64,000 bases of DNA, taken from contig OX621247.1 of assembly GCA_951640165.1 (NCBI GenBank), positions 35,996,001 through 36,060,000 of the forward strand, read 5' to 3'. The position numbers and the translations under genes were made by a program. Origin of the DNA: Pseudoips prasinana. Lineage: Eukaryota > Arthropoda > Insecta > Lepidoptera > Nolidae. The notes under the pieces were generated by a model, which was not told where the DNA came from, searched no databases, and was given only the letters and a program-made list of their open reading frames with translations. This document shows, in pieces, positions 34,461 through 45,594 of this stretch. Position 1 is the stretch's first letter. Every line of letters begins with the position of its first letter.

Positions 34461-35197
34461 AGAATTCTGACATTTGACGTTGGTTCTTTCAGTTCAAAAA
34501 TGTTAGACAATTTTTTTCTAGGAACAGTAACAGCAAAGACTACTATAGTATACTGGCTAACAGAAACCTATACAGTCGTAATAAGTTGTGTTGTGACCAT
34601 AGTGTCTTTTACCTATACTTAGTTATTATCTCGAATATCTATAGATTATGTACATATCCGATCTGAAATAGGAGTAGATTTCTTTACCTTCTAGAAAATT
34701 TAATATAATTACTCAATGAGGAATACCTACTACCGACACAAAAATTAATTTTTACTTTGTATATTCAAACTTTTTATTTAGGTAAATACATACGTTAGCA
34801 AGTAGATACTTTTTGGCTTTTTGATAAGGCAGGGGGAATGACTACGCATGTCATCCGCAAAAAGCTACCTGCCATGCCCTGGACTTCACTTGGCGCCTGA
34901 TGGGGCAGCCCCGGGAACGCGGCTTTGCTGTCGCAGATAGATATGAGAAACAGATTACTTATAAAAAAATAATTAAGCACTATTAAAAAAAATACCTAAT
35001 ATATAGCACTAACACCCCAATCTAATGAGTAAATCACACGATTTTCTGTCTGTTCGAACATAACGCAAAAGCTGTTGAACGGATTTGAGTAAAACTTTGA
35101 ATTGATTGAGAGGTTGTCTGGAAGAAACATATACGTATGTGGTAGCTATAAGACCACCCGTTGTTTAATCAACGATACGTCAATAGGCTTTTAGTAG
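34461..35197. other. Spacer between the triplicated block and Gypsy-2
   Basis: AT-rich. A short GC-rich repeat-like piece (GACTACGCATGTCATCCGC, 34839 on) is present. No gene. Confidence 0.35.
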
Positions 35198-35201
35198 GTA
35201 G

Positions 35202-35418
35202 TGTAATGTAATGAAATATAATATTATAGATTTCTTTGTCAATTAGTTAAAATAGGTATACGTGTGCGAATATTGCATAGGTTGCAACTTGAACTTAGGT
35301 GCTGCGTAATTAGAACATTATTGTACTTTATGTTTAATATTTTTGGTATTCAATAAAATGACTCTGAACGAGTAAGATATGTTTTTATTCACAACACCTG
35401 AACACCCAGCATATTACA
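35202..35418 (+). repeat. Gypsy-2 5' LTR
   Basis: 217 bases, identical by eye to 41135-41351. AATAAA at about 35353. Flanked by GTAG on the left and by the primer-binding site on the right. Confidence 0.93.
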
Positions 35419-35509
35419 TGGCGACCCTTGCCTTTGGCACCGTCTAAAGAACATATAAATCAAGATTTCAAGGAAGAAGATTACAATATAGAAGATTTCA
35501 AGACATACC

Positions 35510-35776
35510 ATGGGAAAATCTGCGTCAAAAGAGCAAGTTGTGATCGCACAGAATGCCAACGGACAAGCTTCTGCAACGACATCGCAATACCACACAGAAC
35601 GCTTGGAGTCCATAGAATTCTTGGTCACCATAGCTATAGTTATATTATGTATCGCCGTTGTATACTACGTCCTCAAGAAATGCAACAAGCACCACGTACG
35701 CAACTTGCAACGAGAACTGAACAGAAATAACTTGGCCACTATTTCTCGTGCTGACCTGACCACGACTGCCGTATAA
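35510..35776 (+). CDS. Small membrane-protein ORF of Gypsy-2 leader
   Basis: 88 residues, intact, between the 5' LTR and gag. The start has a strong Kozak context (ACCATGG) and begins MGKSAS, which fits the N-myristoylation pattern (Gly at 2, Ser at 6). A polar segment with AQNANGQ and HTERLESI follows. Then comes one strongly hydrophobic segment (FLVTIAIVILCIAVVYYVL, about residues 38-56) and a basic tail KKCNKHHVRN...RELNRNN. The Gypsy-1 leader holds a related ORF at 7213-7404, with matched spacing of KEQ, QNA.G, His, SI and the membrane segment. Length, myristoyl-like start, single membrane segment and polybasic Cys-containing tail recall the general plan of small viral membrane-active proteins, but I see no homology to any. 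Role unknown. Confidence 0.7.
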   Translation: MGKSASKEQVVIAQNANGQASATTSQYHTERLESIEFLVTIAIVILCIAVVYYVLKKCNKHHVRNLQRELNRNNLATISRADLTTTAV

Positions 35777-36063
35777 CAAGAAAGAAGAAAGAAGGTTTGG
35801 AGGTGTCCAGGGTATAGCCCGGCCCAAACCGTCAACACACGTAACTGCAGCCCAAGTCATCAGCAGTGTCGCCACGAGGTACACAACGCCACGTCAGCGC
35901 CAGCCCAACTGCTCACCAGCCACGTGCTTGTACCGGTCTACGCGCAGTCCAACGTAAAGGTTATGTTTTATTAGCTATTTTATCTTTAGAAGTATGTAAT
36001 TTTCATTTTTCTTAACCTATATTACGTAAATAGATATGCATTTTTATTATCTAGTTAAATATT

Positions 36064-37257
36064 ATGTCTAGTTTGATTATACAGTTACATGAAATCCGTA
36101 ATTCGTTAAATTATCTTAGAGATTATTTAGTTAAATTAGGACCTGAAAGAAGGCAACTAAATCTTGGTCAGACAAAGATAAGTGAAGCGAAAAAGTTGTA
36201 TTCCTCCTTTGAAAGTATTTTGTCTCTGTTGCACTTAGGAATAGAACGCAAGGAAATTAGTACAAGTGATATCACTGCTATTCATAAAATAATAAGCGAC
36301 GTACATATTTTATATAATAAAATAATTACTTTATCTACTTTTGAAGAGGCTAAGCAAGTCAAAATGTCTACAAAAAAAGAATTTGACTTAAAAACTGCAA
36401 TTTCATTGTTGCCAGTAATGTCTGGACAGGAATCTGTTACTAAGTCACTCATTGATTGTATTGAGTTGTATAATAAAATGATCCTAGATTCGTCATCGCA
36501 AGAATTAATTAATTTTGTTCTTAAAACTAGACTTTCTGAAAGTGCAAAATTGCGTATGAGATCGACTTACGACACCGTCGATAACCTTTTAGCTGACATG
36601 CATAAATTTTTAATACAAAATAAATCCCAGGTAGCATTACAATGGAAATTACACCAGTGTAAGCAGGGTAATCGTTCCATTGAGTCATTTGGCAATGAAT
36701 TGGAAAAATTGTTTGTTAATTTAACTATTGCCCAATCAGAAAATAGCCCCAATTCTTACGATGCTTTCAAAACCACTAATGAAAGAATTGCCATAAAACG
36801 TTTCGCAGACGGTTTGAGTGACCCCAGATTGAGTACCATTATAGCGGCTAGAAATTTTCAATCTTTACCGGAAGCTATCAGGACTGCCATGGACGAACAA
36901 TCCTTGTCTTCGTCATTCCAAATTATGAACATTAAGCGTCATAGTTACTCCAATCGCGGGCATATAAACTTTAATAACCGTTTTCGAGGACATTACAATA
37001 ATAACTATAATCCATTTAATTACAACCACGGTAACGCGAGATCACCGGGCGCAGCGTCGGGTAACATACCGTCGCATCGCGGACAGTTTAATCGTGGCCG
37101 CGGTAGAACTTTTCATAGAGGTCAAAATAATTACGGCATTAAGTCAAACAGACCCTCTGTCCAAGTTCAGCACACTACCCACGATGAGTCGACTAGCAAT
37201 ACCAGTTCGCGCGAAATTGTAACTCCCAATGTCGCAACGAACGATTTTTTTCGTTAA
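36064..37257 (+). CDS. gag: Gypsy-2 Gag
   Basis: 397 residues, intact, starting at ATG 36064 at the head of a long open frame. The capsid-like region has KKEFDLKTAISLLPVMSGQE, ELINFVLKTRLSESAKLRM, SIESFGNELEKLFVNLTIAQ and IAIKRFADGLSDPRLSTIIA, all mirrored in Gypsy-1 Gag. The tail is Asn/Arg/Gly-rich (RGHINFNNRFRGHYNNN) with no CCHC knuckle. The last codons contain seven T (37245-37251) read GAT-TTT-TTT, a canonical T TTT TTT slippery heptamer. Pol lies in the -1 frame from there, and Gag ends at a TAA six bases beyond the next codon. Confidence 0.9.
   Translation: MSSLIIQLHEIRNSLNYLRDYLVKLGPERRQLNLGQTKISEAKKLYSSFESILSLLHLGIERKEISTSDITAIHKIISDVHILYNKIITLSTFEEAKQVKMSTKKEFDLKTAISLLPVMSGQESVTKSLIDCIELYNKMILDSSSQELINFVLKTRLSESAKLRMRSTYDTVDNLLADMHKFLIQNKSQVALQWKLHQCKQGNRSIESFGNELEKLFVNLTIAQSENSPNSYDAFKTTNERIAIKRFADGLSDPRLSTIIAARNFQSLPEAIRTAMDEQSLSSSFQIMNIKRHSYSNRGHINFNNRFRGHYNNNYNPFNYNHGNARSPGAASGNIPSHRGQFNRGRGRTFHRGQNNYGIKSNRPSVQVQHTTHDESTSNTSSREIVTPNVATNDFFR
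37245..37251 (+). promoter_or_regulatory. -1 ribosomal frameshift site (TTTTTTT) at the gag-pol overlap
   Basis: The Gag frame reads T TTT TTT here and Pol continues in the -1 frame, just before the Gag stop at 37255-37257. Gypsy-1 has six T at the matching place (5454-5459 on the minus strand). I have not identified a downstream pseudoknot. Confidence 0.6.
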
Positions 37258-40200
37258 TTCGCAAAATTTTATTTTCAATTTTAATAATAGTAGTACTGTA
37301 AGATTTTTAGTGGATAATGAAGTGATTAATCTTTTAGTTGATAGCGGAGCCAGTCTTTGTGTACTAAAGTACGAATGGCTTAGTAAAAACCGTAAGTTGT
37401 TGCAACAATTGCGTAGTGATAGAATAAGCATTAGAGGCGTAAGTGGTAGGTTAGAGTCAGAAGGCTACATTTTTCTAAACTTATTTTATAATAACGAAGT
37501 ATTTAGTGAAAAATTTTATGTTTTTAAGAATATGTCTTGCACTGCAAATGGAATATTAGGAGATAATTTTTTACAGCGTTATGAAGCAATTATTAACTAT
37601 AGAGATAGTATATTACAACTTTATAAGAATAATAAACATATTCCTATTGAAATTCATTATAATGCCAGGTATAGACATTCGATACCGCCTCGGTGCGAAG
37701 TATTAAGGTTCATCCCAACTACGTCGACATGTGACTGTGTAGTTTTATCAAAAGAAATCCAGCAAGGAGTTTTCGTCGCTGGTATTATTTCGCAACCAAA
37801 TAATGGTCGCATCCCGTTAAGAATATTAAATACTACGGATAACGAAGTAGAGTGTGATTTTCAAGATCTTACTGTTTACGACATAAATAACTTTGATATT
37901 TGTAATTTTTCGGAAAATACAAATAGCGTAAATCGCGTTAAAACATTATTTGAGTTATTGAATTTATCGAATATGAACTCAGAGGAGAAACGTAGCATCG
38001 AACATATTTGTGCAAAATATGCTGACGTTTTTCATCTTCCAGGTGACAAATTAACAACCACAAACATAATGACACATACAATAACTTTAAAAGACAACGT
38101 TACACCCACTTATATAAAGCCTTATAGGATTCCTCATTCCCTGAAAAAGGAGGTGCAAAAACAAATAGATGAAATGTTAGCAAACGATATAATAGAAGAA
38201 ACCACATCGGAGTGGTCCAGCCCAGTCTTGCTAGTCCCTAAAAAGTCGGATAGACTTAATGAAAAGAAATGGAGACTAGTTATTGATTACAGACAGTTAA
38301 ATAACCAAATTAAGGATGATAAATTTCCGTTACCAAATATAACAGATATCTTAGATTCTCTGTCAGGTAGTATTTATTTTTCAAAACTGGACCTTTCACA
38401 AAGCTATTATCAGTTATCATTAGAGGAAAATTCGCGAAAGTATACAGCATTCAGTGTAAACAAAATGTACCAGTTAGAGTTAGATCCAAACTCACGAAAA
38501 TACACAGCCTTCACTACTGATAAAATGTATCAAATGAAGCGTTCACCTATGGGTTTGAAAACATCTCCCAGTGTGTTCTCAAGATTGATGACTATTGCTA
38601 TATCAGGTATTAATTATAAAAAAGCCTTTATTTACCTTGATGACTGTGTTGTGATAGGAAAAACGATGGAAAATCATAATAAAAACTTAATTACAGTTTT
38701 AGAACGCTTACGAAAAGTCAATTTAAAATTAAATCCAATAAAATGTGAATTTTTGCGCACTGAAATAGTATATTTAGGTCATAGAATAACATCACATGGC
38801 ATTCTTCCTGACGACAGCAAAAGTAAGGCCTTGTGCAACTATCCGGTGCCATCGAACTCAGATGACGTCAAGCGCTACTTAGCATTTGCTAATTATTATA
38901 GACGTTTCATACCTAACTTTGCTAATATTGCGTACCCATTAAATAAATTATGTAAAAAGAATGTAGAGTTTAAATGGACGTCCGAATGTGACAAATCTTT
39001 TCACGAGTTAAAATCTGCTTTAATATCACCGCCCGTATTGCAGTATCCTGACTTTTCGGAAACGAATATTTTTCAGCTGCGAACAGATGCTTGTAAGACT
39101 GGATTAGGCTCGGTTTTGTCTAATAGTAATGGTCACGTAATTGCTTACGCGAGTCGTAACTTAACGTCCGCAGAAAGTAGATACCCTATAATTGACTTAG
39201 AATTACTAGCTATAGTATGGGCAGTAAGGCATTTTAGACCATATCTGTATGGCAGAAGGTTTAAAATCTTTACCGATCATAAGCCATTAGTATATTTATT
39301 TAGTTTAAAGGATCCCTCTAGTAGACTTACGAAGTTTAGACTGTATCTTGAAGAATATGACTTTGAAATTGTGTACATCCCAGGGCGAAATAATGCAGCT
39401 GCAGACGCATTAAGTCGAATCCCTATGACAATGACCTGTGATGATTTAAAATCTATTGGAGAACAAGTAGTTTCTGTACTGACGAGAGCACAAACAAAAA
39501 AGTTAACGTCTCAGATATCTACTGATAACAATAATTTGACTGAAGAATGTTCTACCAGTAGCAGGCCTGATCAACCTGAGACTGTGGAAATTCTTAAAAA
39601 ACCCAAGGATGTGATAGAATTAGTTTTTATAAATGACAAAGATTTTAGTAAATTGATTTCTCACTGTTCTGGGATAGAATACTGCATCTATGCACCTTCG
39701 CGTTGTACTATATACCTAAATACTCGATCGTTATCTACCCCGTCGGAGTTAGCGAGAGACTTAGGATCGTTGTGCGAAAAAGAAAATATAAATGAAATAT
39801 TAATTATTAAGAATAGAGAAAATGCAACAAATATAAAAATACTTGCAAGTCATATGAAAAAGTTGCAAATTAAGTTACCCAGAATTTTAATTACAAGAGA
39901 TATAATTAAAATTTTTAATCACGAGGATAAAAAAATAATATTGAATGACTTTCATTTGTTACCCACTAGTGGACATGCAGGGATAAATAGAATGATAGGC
40001 AATTTAAAAAGATATTACTACTGGCCAGGTATGACGAATGATGTCATTAATTACGTAAAAAAGTGTCAACAATGTCAATATAATAAATTCCCTAATCGTC
40101 TTGTAAAAGAGCCGATGGTTATAACAAATACTGCAAGTTCAGCATTTGAACGTGTCGCGTTAGATATTATGGGTCCATTACCGACTGATATCAACAATAA

Positions 40201-40958
40201 TAAGTACATCTTAACATTGCAATGTGACTTATCTAAATTCGTAGAGGCATATCCCATGCAGAGTAAGGATTCCGAATCAGTAGCCAGAGTCTTCGTTTCG
40301 AATTTTATTTTGAGATACGGAGTACCTAAACAAATCATTACAGATAAAGGTACAGAGTTTTTGTGTAATATTATGGAAAATGTGTGTAAAATATTAAAAA
40401 TAGAACATTTAAATTCCACACCTTATCACCATGAGACTATAGGCTCATTAGAAAACAGTCACAGACATTTAGGCTCATACCTATCTTCGAATTCAGTGTG
40501 ATAGGAATAATATTGATTGGAGTGATTGGTTACCATTTTGGTCATTCTCTTACAATACTACAGTGCATTCAGAAACAAAATACTCACCATTTGAGTTAGT
40601 GTTTGGTAAATGTTGTAAATTGCCGTCAGATTTTGGAACTTCAGTTGAACCTTTGTATAATTACAATGATTACCCAAAAGAAATGAAATATCGTCTACAG
40701 CGAGCACAATACGATGCCCAGCAGAATTTGTTAACAAATAAATTTAAAAGAAAACTTATGTATGACAAAAAAACTTACTCCATAACTTACCAAAGGGGTG
40801 ACCTAATTCTTATAAAAAACCAAACAGGTAATAAACTTCAAAACATATATAACGGTCCCTATGAAGTTATTGAGGAAGTTTCACCTAATGTTAAGATCTT
40901 AAAGGATAATAAAGAATATATTATACATAAGAATAACACTAAAAGGTATTTTAGTTAG
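37246..40958 (+). pseudogene. pol: Gypsy-2 Pol, one frame change near the integrase C-terminus
   Basis: The main frame runs to 40501 (1090 residues from its first Met at 37229). It is entered from gag by a -1 shift. Domains: aspartic protease with DSGAS in place of DTGAS (37340); RT with WRLVIDYRQLNN, FSKLDLSQSYYQ and catalytic YLDD (38634); RNase H with RTDACKTGLGSVL and IFTDHKPLVYLFSLKDPSSR; a zinc-binding HLLPTSGHAG...CQQCQ; and the integrase core with LDIMGPL, TDKGTEF and a Glu in SLENSHR. Between 40484 and 40500 the frame shifts, and the protein continues in another frame (IDWSDWLPFWSFSYNTTVHS) to 40958. Residues coded by 38408-38467 and 38468-38527 are a tandem duplication inside RT. 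One indel apparently inactivates this copy. Confidence 0.9.
38408..38527 (+). repeat. Diverged 60-base in-frame duplication inside Gypsy-2 RT
   Basis: Two adjacent 60-base units encode YQLSLEENSRKYTAFSVNKM and YQLELDPNSRKYTAFTTDKM, followed by YQMKRSPMGL. Gypsy-1 RT has a single unit at this place (YQVALDKESREFTAFTTNTG). The units differ at many codons, including silent sites, so they are not a fresh copy of each other. Confidence 0.85.
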
Positions 40959-41134
40959 CATTAAGCTTTTATTGTATTCTTAATTGTTATAAATAATTTT
41001 AAATATATTTGGTTTATATAAAAATACTTATATGAAATAATTGGGTAGGTATAATATTTTAAATTTGATATTTTGTAAGTTTTTTTTTTCTCCTTAAAAA
41101 GGGGAAGGTGGCAACAGACATTTTTCGGGGGAGT

Positions 41135-41351
41135 TGTAATGTAATGAAATATAATATTATAGATTTCTTTGTCAATTAGTTAAAATAGGTATACGTGTGC
41201 GAATATTGCATAGGTTGCAACTTGAACTTAGGTGCTGCGTAATTAGAACATTATTGTACTTTATGTTTAATATTTTTGGTATTCAATAAAATGACTCTGA
41301 ACGAGTAAGATATGTTTTTATTCACAACACCTGAACACCCAGCATATTACA
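41135..41351 (+). repeat. Gypsy-2 3' LTR
   Basis: 217 bases identical by eye to the 5' LTR, followed by target duplication GTAG. Confidence 0.93.
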
Positions 41352-41355
41352 GTAG

Positions 41356-42828
41356 AGCAAGTGTATTCAGTGATATGACGTCCACTGTACCTACATTTAT
41401 TACTATTTTAAGTCGAAAAAAAATAAGATAAGATTACTTCATAATCTACAGCAATATATCACAGGAAATATGAACACAAAATAAATAATAAAAAATTGCG
41501 TAGTACCTAGGTACCAACTTTTACATTTTTGTTTAAATAACAATTATTTTAACAAGCGTATACCGTATCTTCTCTGCCGTACCTATATATCTTGCACAAT
41601 CGGTCACATTAGTCTTCGACTTACTTATTTTAAATTCTGTATGCCTAATACGTACATGACGAAAATCTGGCAGCCTGTCGAATGTCAAAATTTAACCTAA
41701 ATGACGTTATATGCCTAAGTACTTAGCTACTTCAATAAAATAATAATAACCTACTTATCTTACGGAAACCGAGCGTAAGCTAAGATTTCGTTACCATGGT
41801 ATTTTTAAGCAAGTGGGTCACGTGATGGTAAGTGATTTATGGAACAAAATTAACCTGCCACTGCACTACACTAAATTAAACTAAACTTTCTTAAATCTTT
41901 AAAAATTACATTATCGCAAAGTTTACTTCAAGCTTAACTCCGAGAATAATAAATTGGAACAACCAGCATTATTTCAACCTATGCCATCTCTATTTATTAC
42001 TGTGGGCGTTTCACTAGGGAGATGTTGATTAAAAAGAATACCCAACAAAATTGATTTGCACATTTGCATTTTTCGAAATTATATTTAGTTTTGGAGATGG
42101 AGCGATACACACACTTAATTAAAATAATACATTATCTGTTGCTGAAAATTATGCTACGGTGGATCATGATAGGTTGTCGAAATTCATCATTCTCTTTTAA
42201 CACATTCTACGAGAAATGTTGGCACCGTCTATCGGTTTAAGCTTAACAATTACTCGACTGACATGTCCGCGGTAACTTATGTGTAAGTATGTTGATATCA
42301 AACTGTAATCGAAATAATTATTGATTAAATTTCTGAACTCGATATTAACTAGTTATGTAACAAACGCCTACCTTTGTTTTATTAGCAAGCGTCAAATGAA
42401 AAAGATTGCGGGTAAATAAAAAATAAATAAAAAATAAGATGAAACAAGATCTTAATTCGCTTGTGTTATATAGGTACTATTGATTGTTCGATAGCATTGT
42501 CGACTACTAAGCTAGTAACCTTAGCAGACCATAGTGCAGATATTATCACGTTATATTTGACATCTTGACGTAAATACAACATTGGCGAAATAAAAGAACC
42601 AGCACTACAGAAAGTATCGCTGAATATTTGATTTTAAATCAATCATTCACCGATACTTAATGCGAGCTGAAAAAAATAGGAGGCGGTTATAACTTAACTA
42701 TAACTTGGTTAACTTATTGTAATCTGTGACATTATGTAGGCTTAACCTTGTATCGTTTACGTGGAATTCTTACTGAGGAAGTTAGAGCGTTTAGGTATTT
42801 GCTTATATTTATGGAAAATTTTGACGGC
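41356..42828. other. Intergenic sequence
   Basis: AT-rich. A short match to the 20511-20660 repeat occurs at about 41803-41836 (GGTCACGTGATGGTAAGTGA). No gene recognised. Confidence 0.35.
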
Positions 42829-43052
42829 ATAGAATATTATCACCCCATCTCATCCCGCGGGGGGCGTAGAAATTGTCCGAGGGAATACCTACCAGAGAAC
42901 GGGCTGTAGCGGTTTTTCTATTAACTATCCTAACCATCAAACTCCAATCGCCAACCCATCTTTCAAGCGTGGCGATTATGGCATATCCCCCCATTCTTTG
43001 GGGAGGCTTTTGTCCAGCTGTGGACAACTTTGGCTGACATGATGATAGAAAA
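42829..43052 (+). repeat. Short RTE-derived element, copy 1
   Basis: Starts with the RTE 5' region (CACCCCATCTCATCCCGCGG, ACCAGAGAACGGGCTG, GCGTGGCGATTATGGCATAT). It then jumps directly to the RTE 3' end (TTGTCCAGCTGTGGACAACT, GGCTGACATGATGATAG). The ORF between is missing, so it is an internally deleted non-autonomous derivative of the element type at 26580-29375. Confidence 0.7.
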
Positions 43053-44009
43053 TAAATCACAACAGTATTAACTACAATAAATTAGTTAGCGGTGAGCAGT
43101 TATGAGGTTTTTAAACCATTACATTACAATAACTCCCATATAGATATTTAGGAACACCATGTACTAATTAATCCAAAACGGTACAGCGAGGTATTATGCC
43201 ATGTTTACATAGAAGCATTACCTTAAGCACATCAGTCTTACCATCTTGGATACCTACTATTGAGGAAGGAGACGTTTTTATTGCCTTTACATATTTTTCT
43301 AGGCACTTGATTTTATTTAACCTAAAGGAATGTTACCAATTACGCGAAATCTTTCTAGGTAACTTTAATGTAATTTAAATAGTTCAGCGGCGACTGATAA
43401 TACTATAAGAAAAAAAAATGTGTTTATTAAGTATCCATTCTAAATTTAAATTATTGATATCAATGATTTGAAGGCGACAAAATCAACTAATACCTATAAG
43501 TATGGGTTAAGACATCAGATGATGGTCCGTCGTTTAATTTTTTAGGTGGTCACTCCTGTTTATACTAGGAGCTGACCCCTATAGAAACGGTAAAAGTTAA
43601 TGTAGAAGAAATAGGTCCGAAAGCTATTGTTTAGTATTTTAATCTAGTGTTTCGTATAAATTATTTCTTTATGATTAACAATGAGCGCAGATAACGCCAA
43701 GTGTCAGGAGGAAGTATTTCTTACATCATTTTGAATATTGGTCATGCAAGTATCAGATCTCTTTAAAGATCTAGTATTGTAAGTACTAAAGTAGGCTTCG
43801 ACCCTAATTCCGCAGCTGACTCTGTGCATAAAGTTAGCTCGAGTTACGCAAGTGATCTAGCGGTGAGAGCCAAGGAAAGTGATCGCGGTATATTTGGTAA
43901 CACATGGGCGTGAATGGTTTACTAATGTCCTGTGGATACAGGGACGGACTTTAAATATGTTTGACGAATTCAATAGTATGATGAACAGCTTCCTTTTCGA
44001 GACAATCTA
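43053..44009. other. Intergenic sequence
   Basis: No supported gene or repeat. Confidence 0.3.
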
Positions 44010-44200
44010 TAATATAAAAATGAATCGCTGAATGTGTTGCTACGCGCTAATCTCGAGAGCAGCTGATCCGATTTCGCTAATTCTTTTTTTAGAATATTCC
44101 TTGAAGAACGTGGTTTTTACAGAATAAGATGCCTGAAAAAGTCTAAAAACAACACTTTTCTATACTCCCATACAAACGATTCGTTAGTTATGATGATACT
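44010..44200 (+). repeat. Helitron-like head fragment
   Basis: The phrases ATGTGTTGCTACGCGCTAAT and CTCGAGAGCAGCTGATCCGA resemble the conserved start of lepidopteran non-autonomous Helitron-like repeats. No end structure found. Confidence 0.4.
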
Positions 44201-45594
44201 TAAAATGTTAATGAATGATAAATGAATGGATTGCTCTTTCATCCATTGACATTAGCTTTATGCACGTTTTGCAGTGTTCATAAGTTCGTGGAAGTTCAAA
44301 AATAAACTGTGCACTAGAGCCTCAATTTGACAAAAACGATTTGAAAAGTATTCTTGATTATAAACAAGCAAACTACATTAAGTTACCTATTAACCAAGCC
44401 AGCGAGCTCTCTTCTCTTAGCTCTCTCTCTCTGCTCTTAGCTTACTACCGCCGGTAACACTTTCTTTCTGAAGGGGAACATTTTAACCATAATTAGTCAT
44501 GGCTATGCTCTTTTGAAAATCCTGCTATTTTTCAGCGTATAAAAGTTATTATGCAGAAAAACAGCAACAAACACTTGATTTTAAAGGCGATCGTACGTGT
44601 TTAAAATTACGACTATAGAGAGCAAAGTCATGACTAATAATGGTTCATATCGTTAAAATATGTACGATATGTATAACGATTTTTTGGTGCACCACAAGGT
44701 TGTTTAAACTGGGTGATAGAGGACTACCTTTCATCTCTAACTTTATTGTTAGTTGTCTCTTGAATATCAAAAGAGAGTGAGGGAAAACTATGTGTACATA
44801 TATTGAAATTCTAAGGATTAAGTTTAACGTTTAAGAAATAGCTAAAGTAAGACGATTTGAGTACAAACTGAAAAATATTTTATCGAAAAAAATTTCTGGA
44901 CAAAGGCTTTCGGTTGATATGATGATGATGATGATGAAATTTATCTGTCTACTAAACGAATTTTGTTAACTTAGTATAAAAACAAAATACAGCGCCATAG
45001 CCACAACAGCTAACACCGAATACAACATTTATAGTAACCGCATAACAACCTTTACACACAACTAATAAAAACGTATTCAATCGATTATTCATTAATATAA
45101 TCCGCCACTGGTTTTGGTACAATTTTCTCTCGATTACGTTTCTTGACCGATTAGTATGCGTATGCGCACACCTGTTACACAGGAATGACGGCAGCCACCT
45201 ACGTGCTGCCTATAGCGTACCGTTCACCTCCAAATTCACCTCTATTAATAAGAGTTAAGGTTGGCTATAGAATGAAAAGGAATCGGAAGAAGAATTGAAC
45301 TGCATTAATTTAGGAAAGCATTATCGCGTAAGGACGAAGTTCGCCAGCGTGTCCGGCAACCCCGAGTGAAACCTGAACGCTGGCTACATACTAATTTGAT
45401 TATGTTTTAAGTTATAAGTATGGGTGATAGTCTACGAAGACAATCGGTTTCTGAGTGGTAGTCGCGCCGACAGGGCGACCGCATCGATATGCAACTTACA
45501 TTTGTGAGTATCATCGTTGTGGAAATCTAAGTGAAAACTTGTGTTATCGTTAGTGCCTGTATATGGATTGTGATTGGTGTGAAACATTCAAATA
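44201..45594. other. Upstream region of the secreted-protein gene
   Basis: Mostly unique sequence. A fragment of an RTE 3' end is at about 44895-44942 (AAGGCTTTCGGTTGATATGA then ATGATGATGATGATG). A TATA-like TTATAAG is at about 45413. The stretch from about 45460 to 45594 is likely 5' UTR, but no start site can be fixed. Confidence 0.35.

Larger units (their letters stand above)
35202..41351 (+). mobile_element. Gypsy-2: mdg1/412-like LTR retrotransposon, identical LTRs
   Basis: LTRs 35202-35418 and 41135-41351 (217 bases) read identical, with TGTAAT...ATTACA ends. A 4-bp target duplication GTAG lies at 35198-35201 and 41352-41355. The primer-binding site TGGCGACCC immediately follows the 5' LTR, as in Gypsy-1. 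A purine tract AAAAAGGGGAAGGTGG lies near 41095-41110. Order: small membrane-protein ORF, gag, pol by -1 frameshift. Pol is nearly intact, with one frame change in the integrase region and an internal 20-residue duplication in RT. Gag and Pol are clearly related to Gypsy-1 but diverged. Confidence 0.94.

Noticed and set aside
35428..35730. 100-residue plus-strand ORF overlapping the Gypsy-2 leader ORF
   Set aside because: Different frame with no membrane segment; the 35510 frame has the Kozak start and the match to Gypsy-1.
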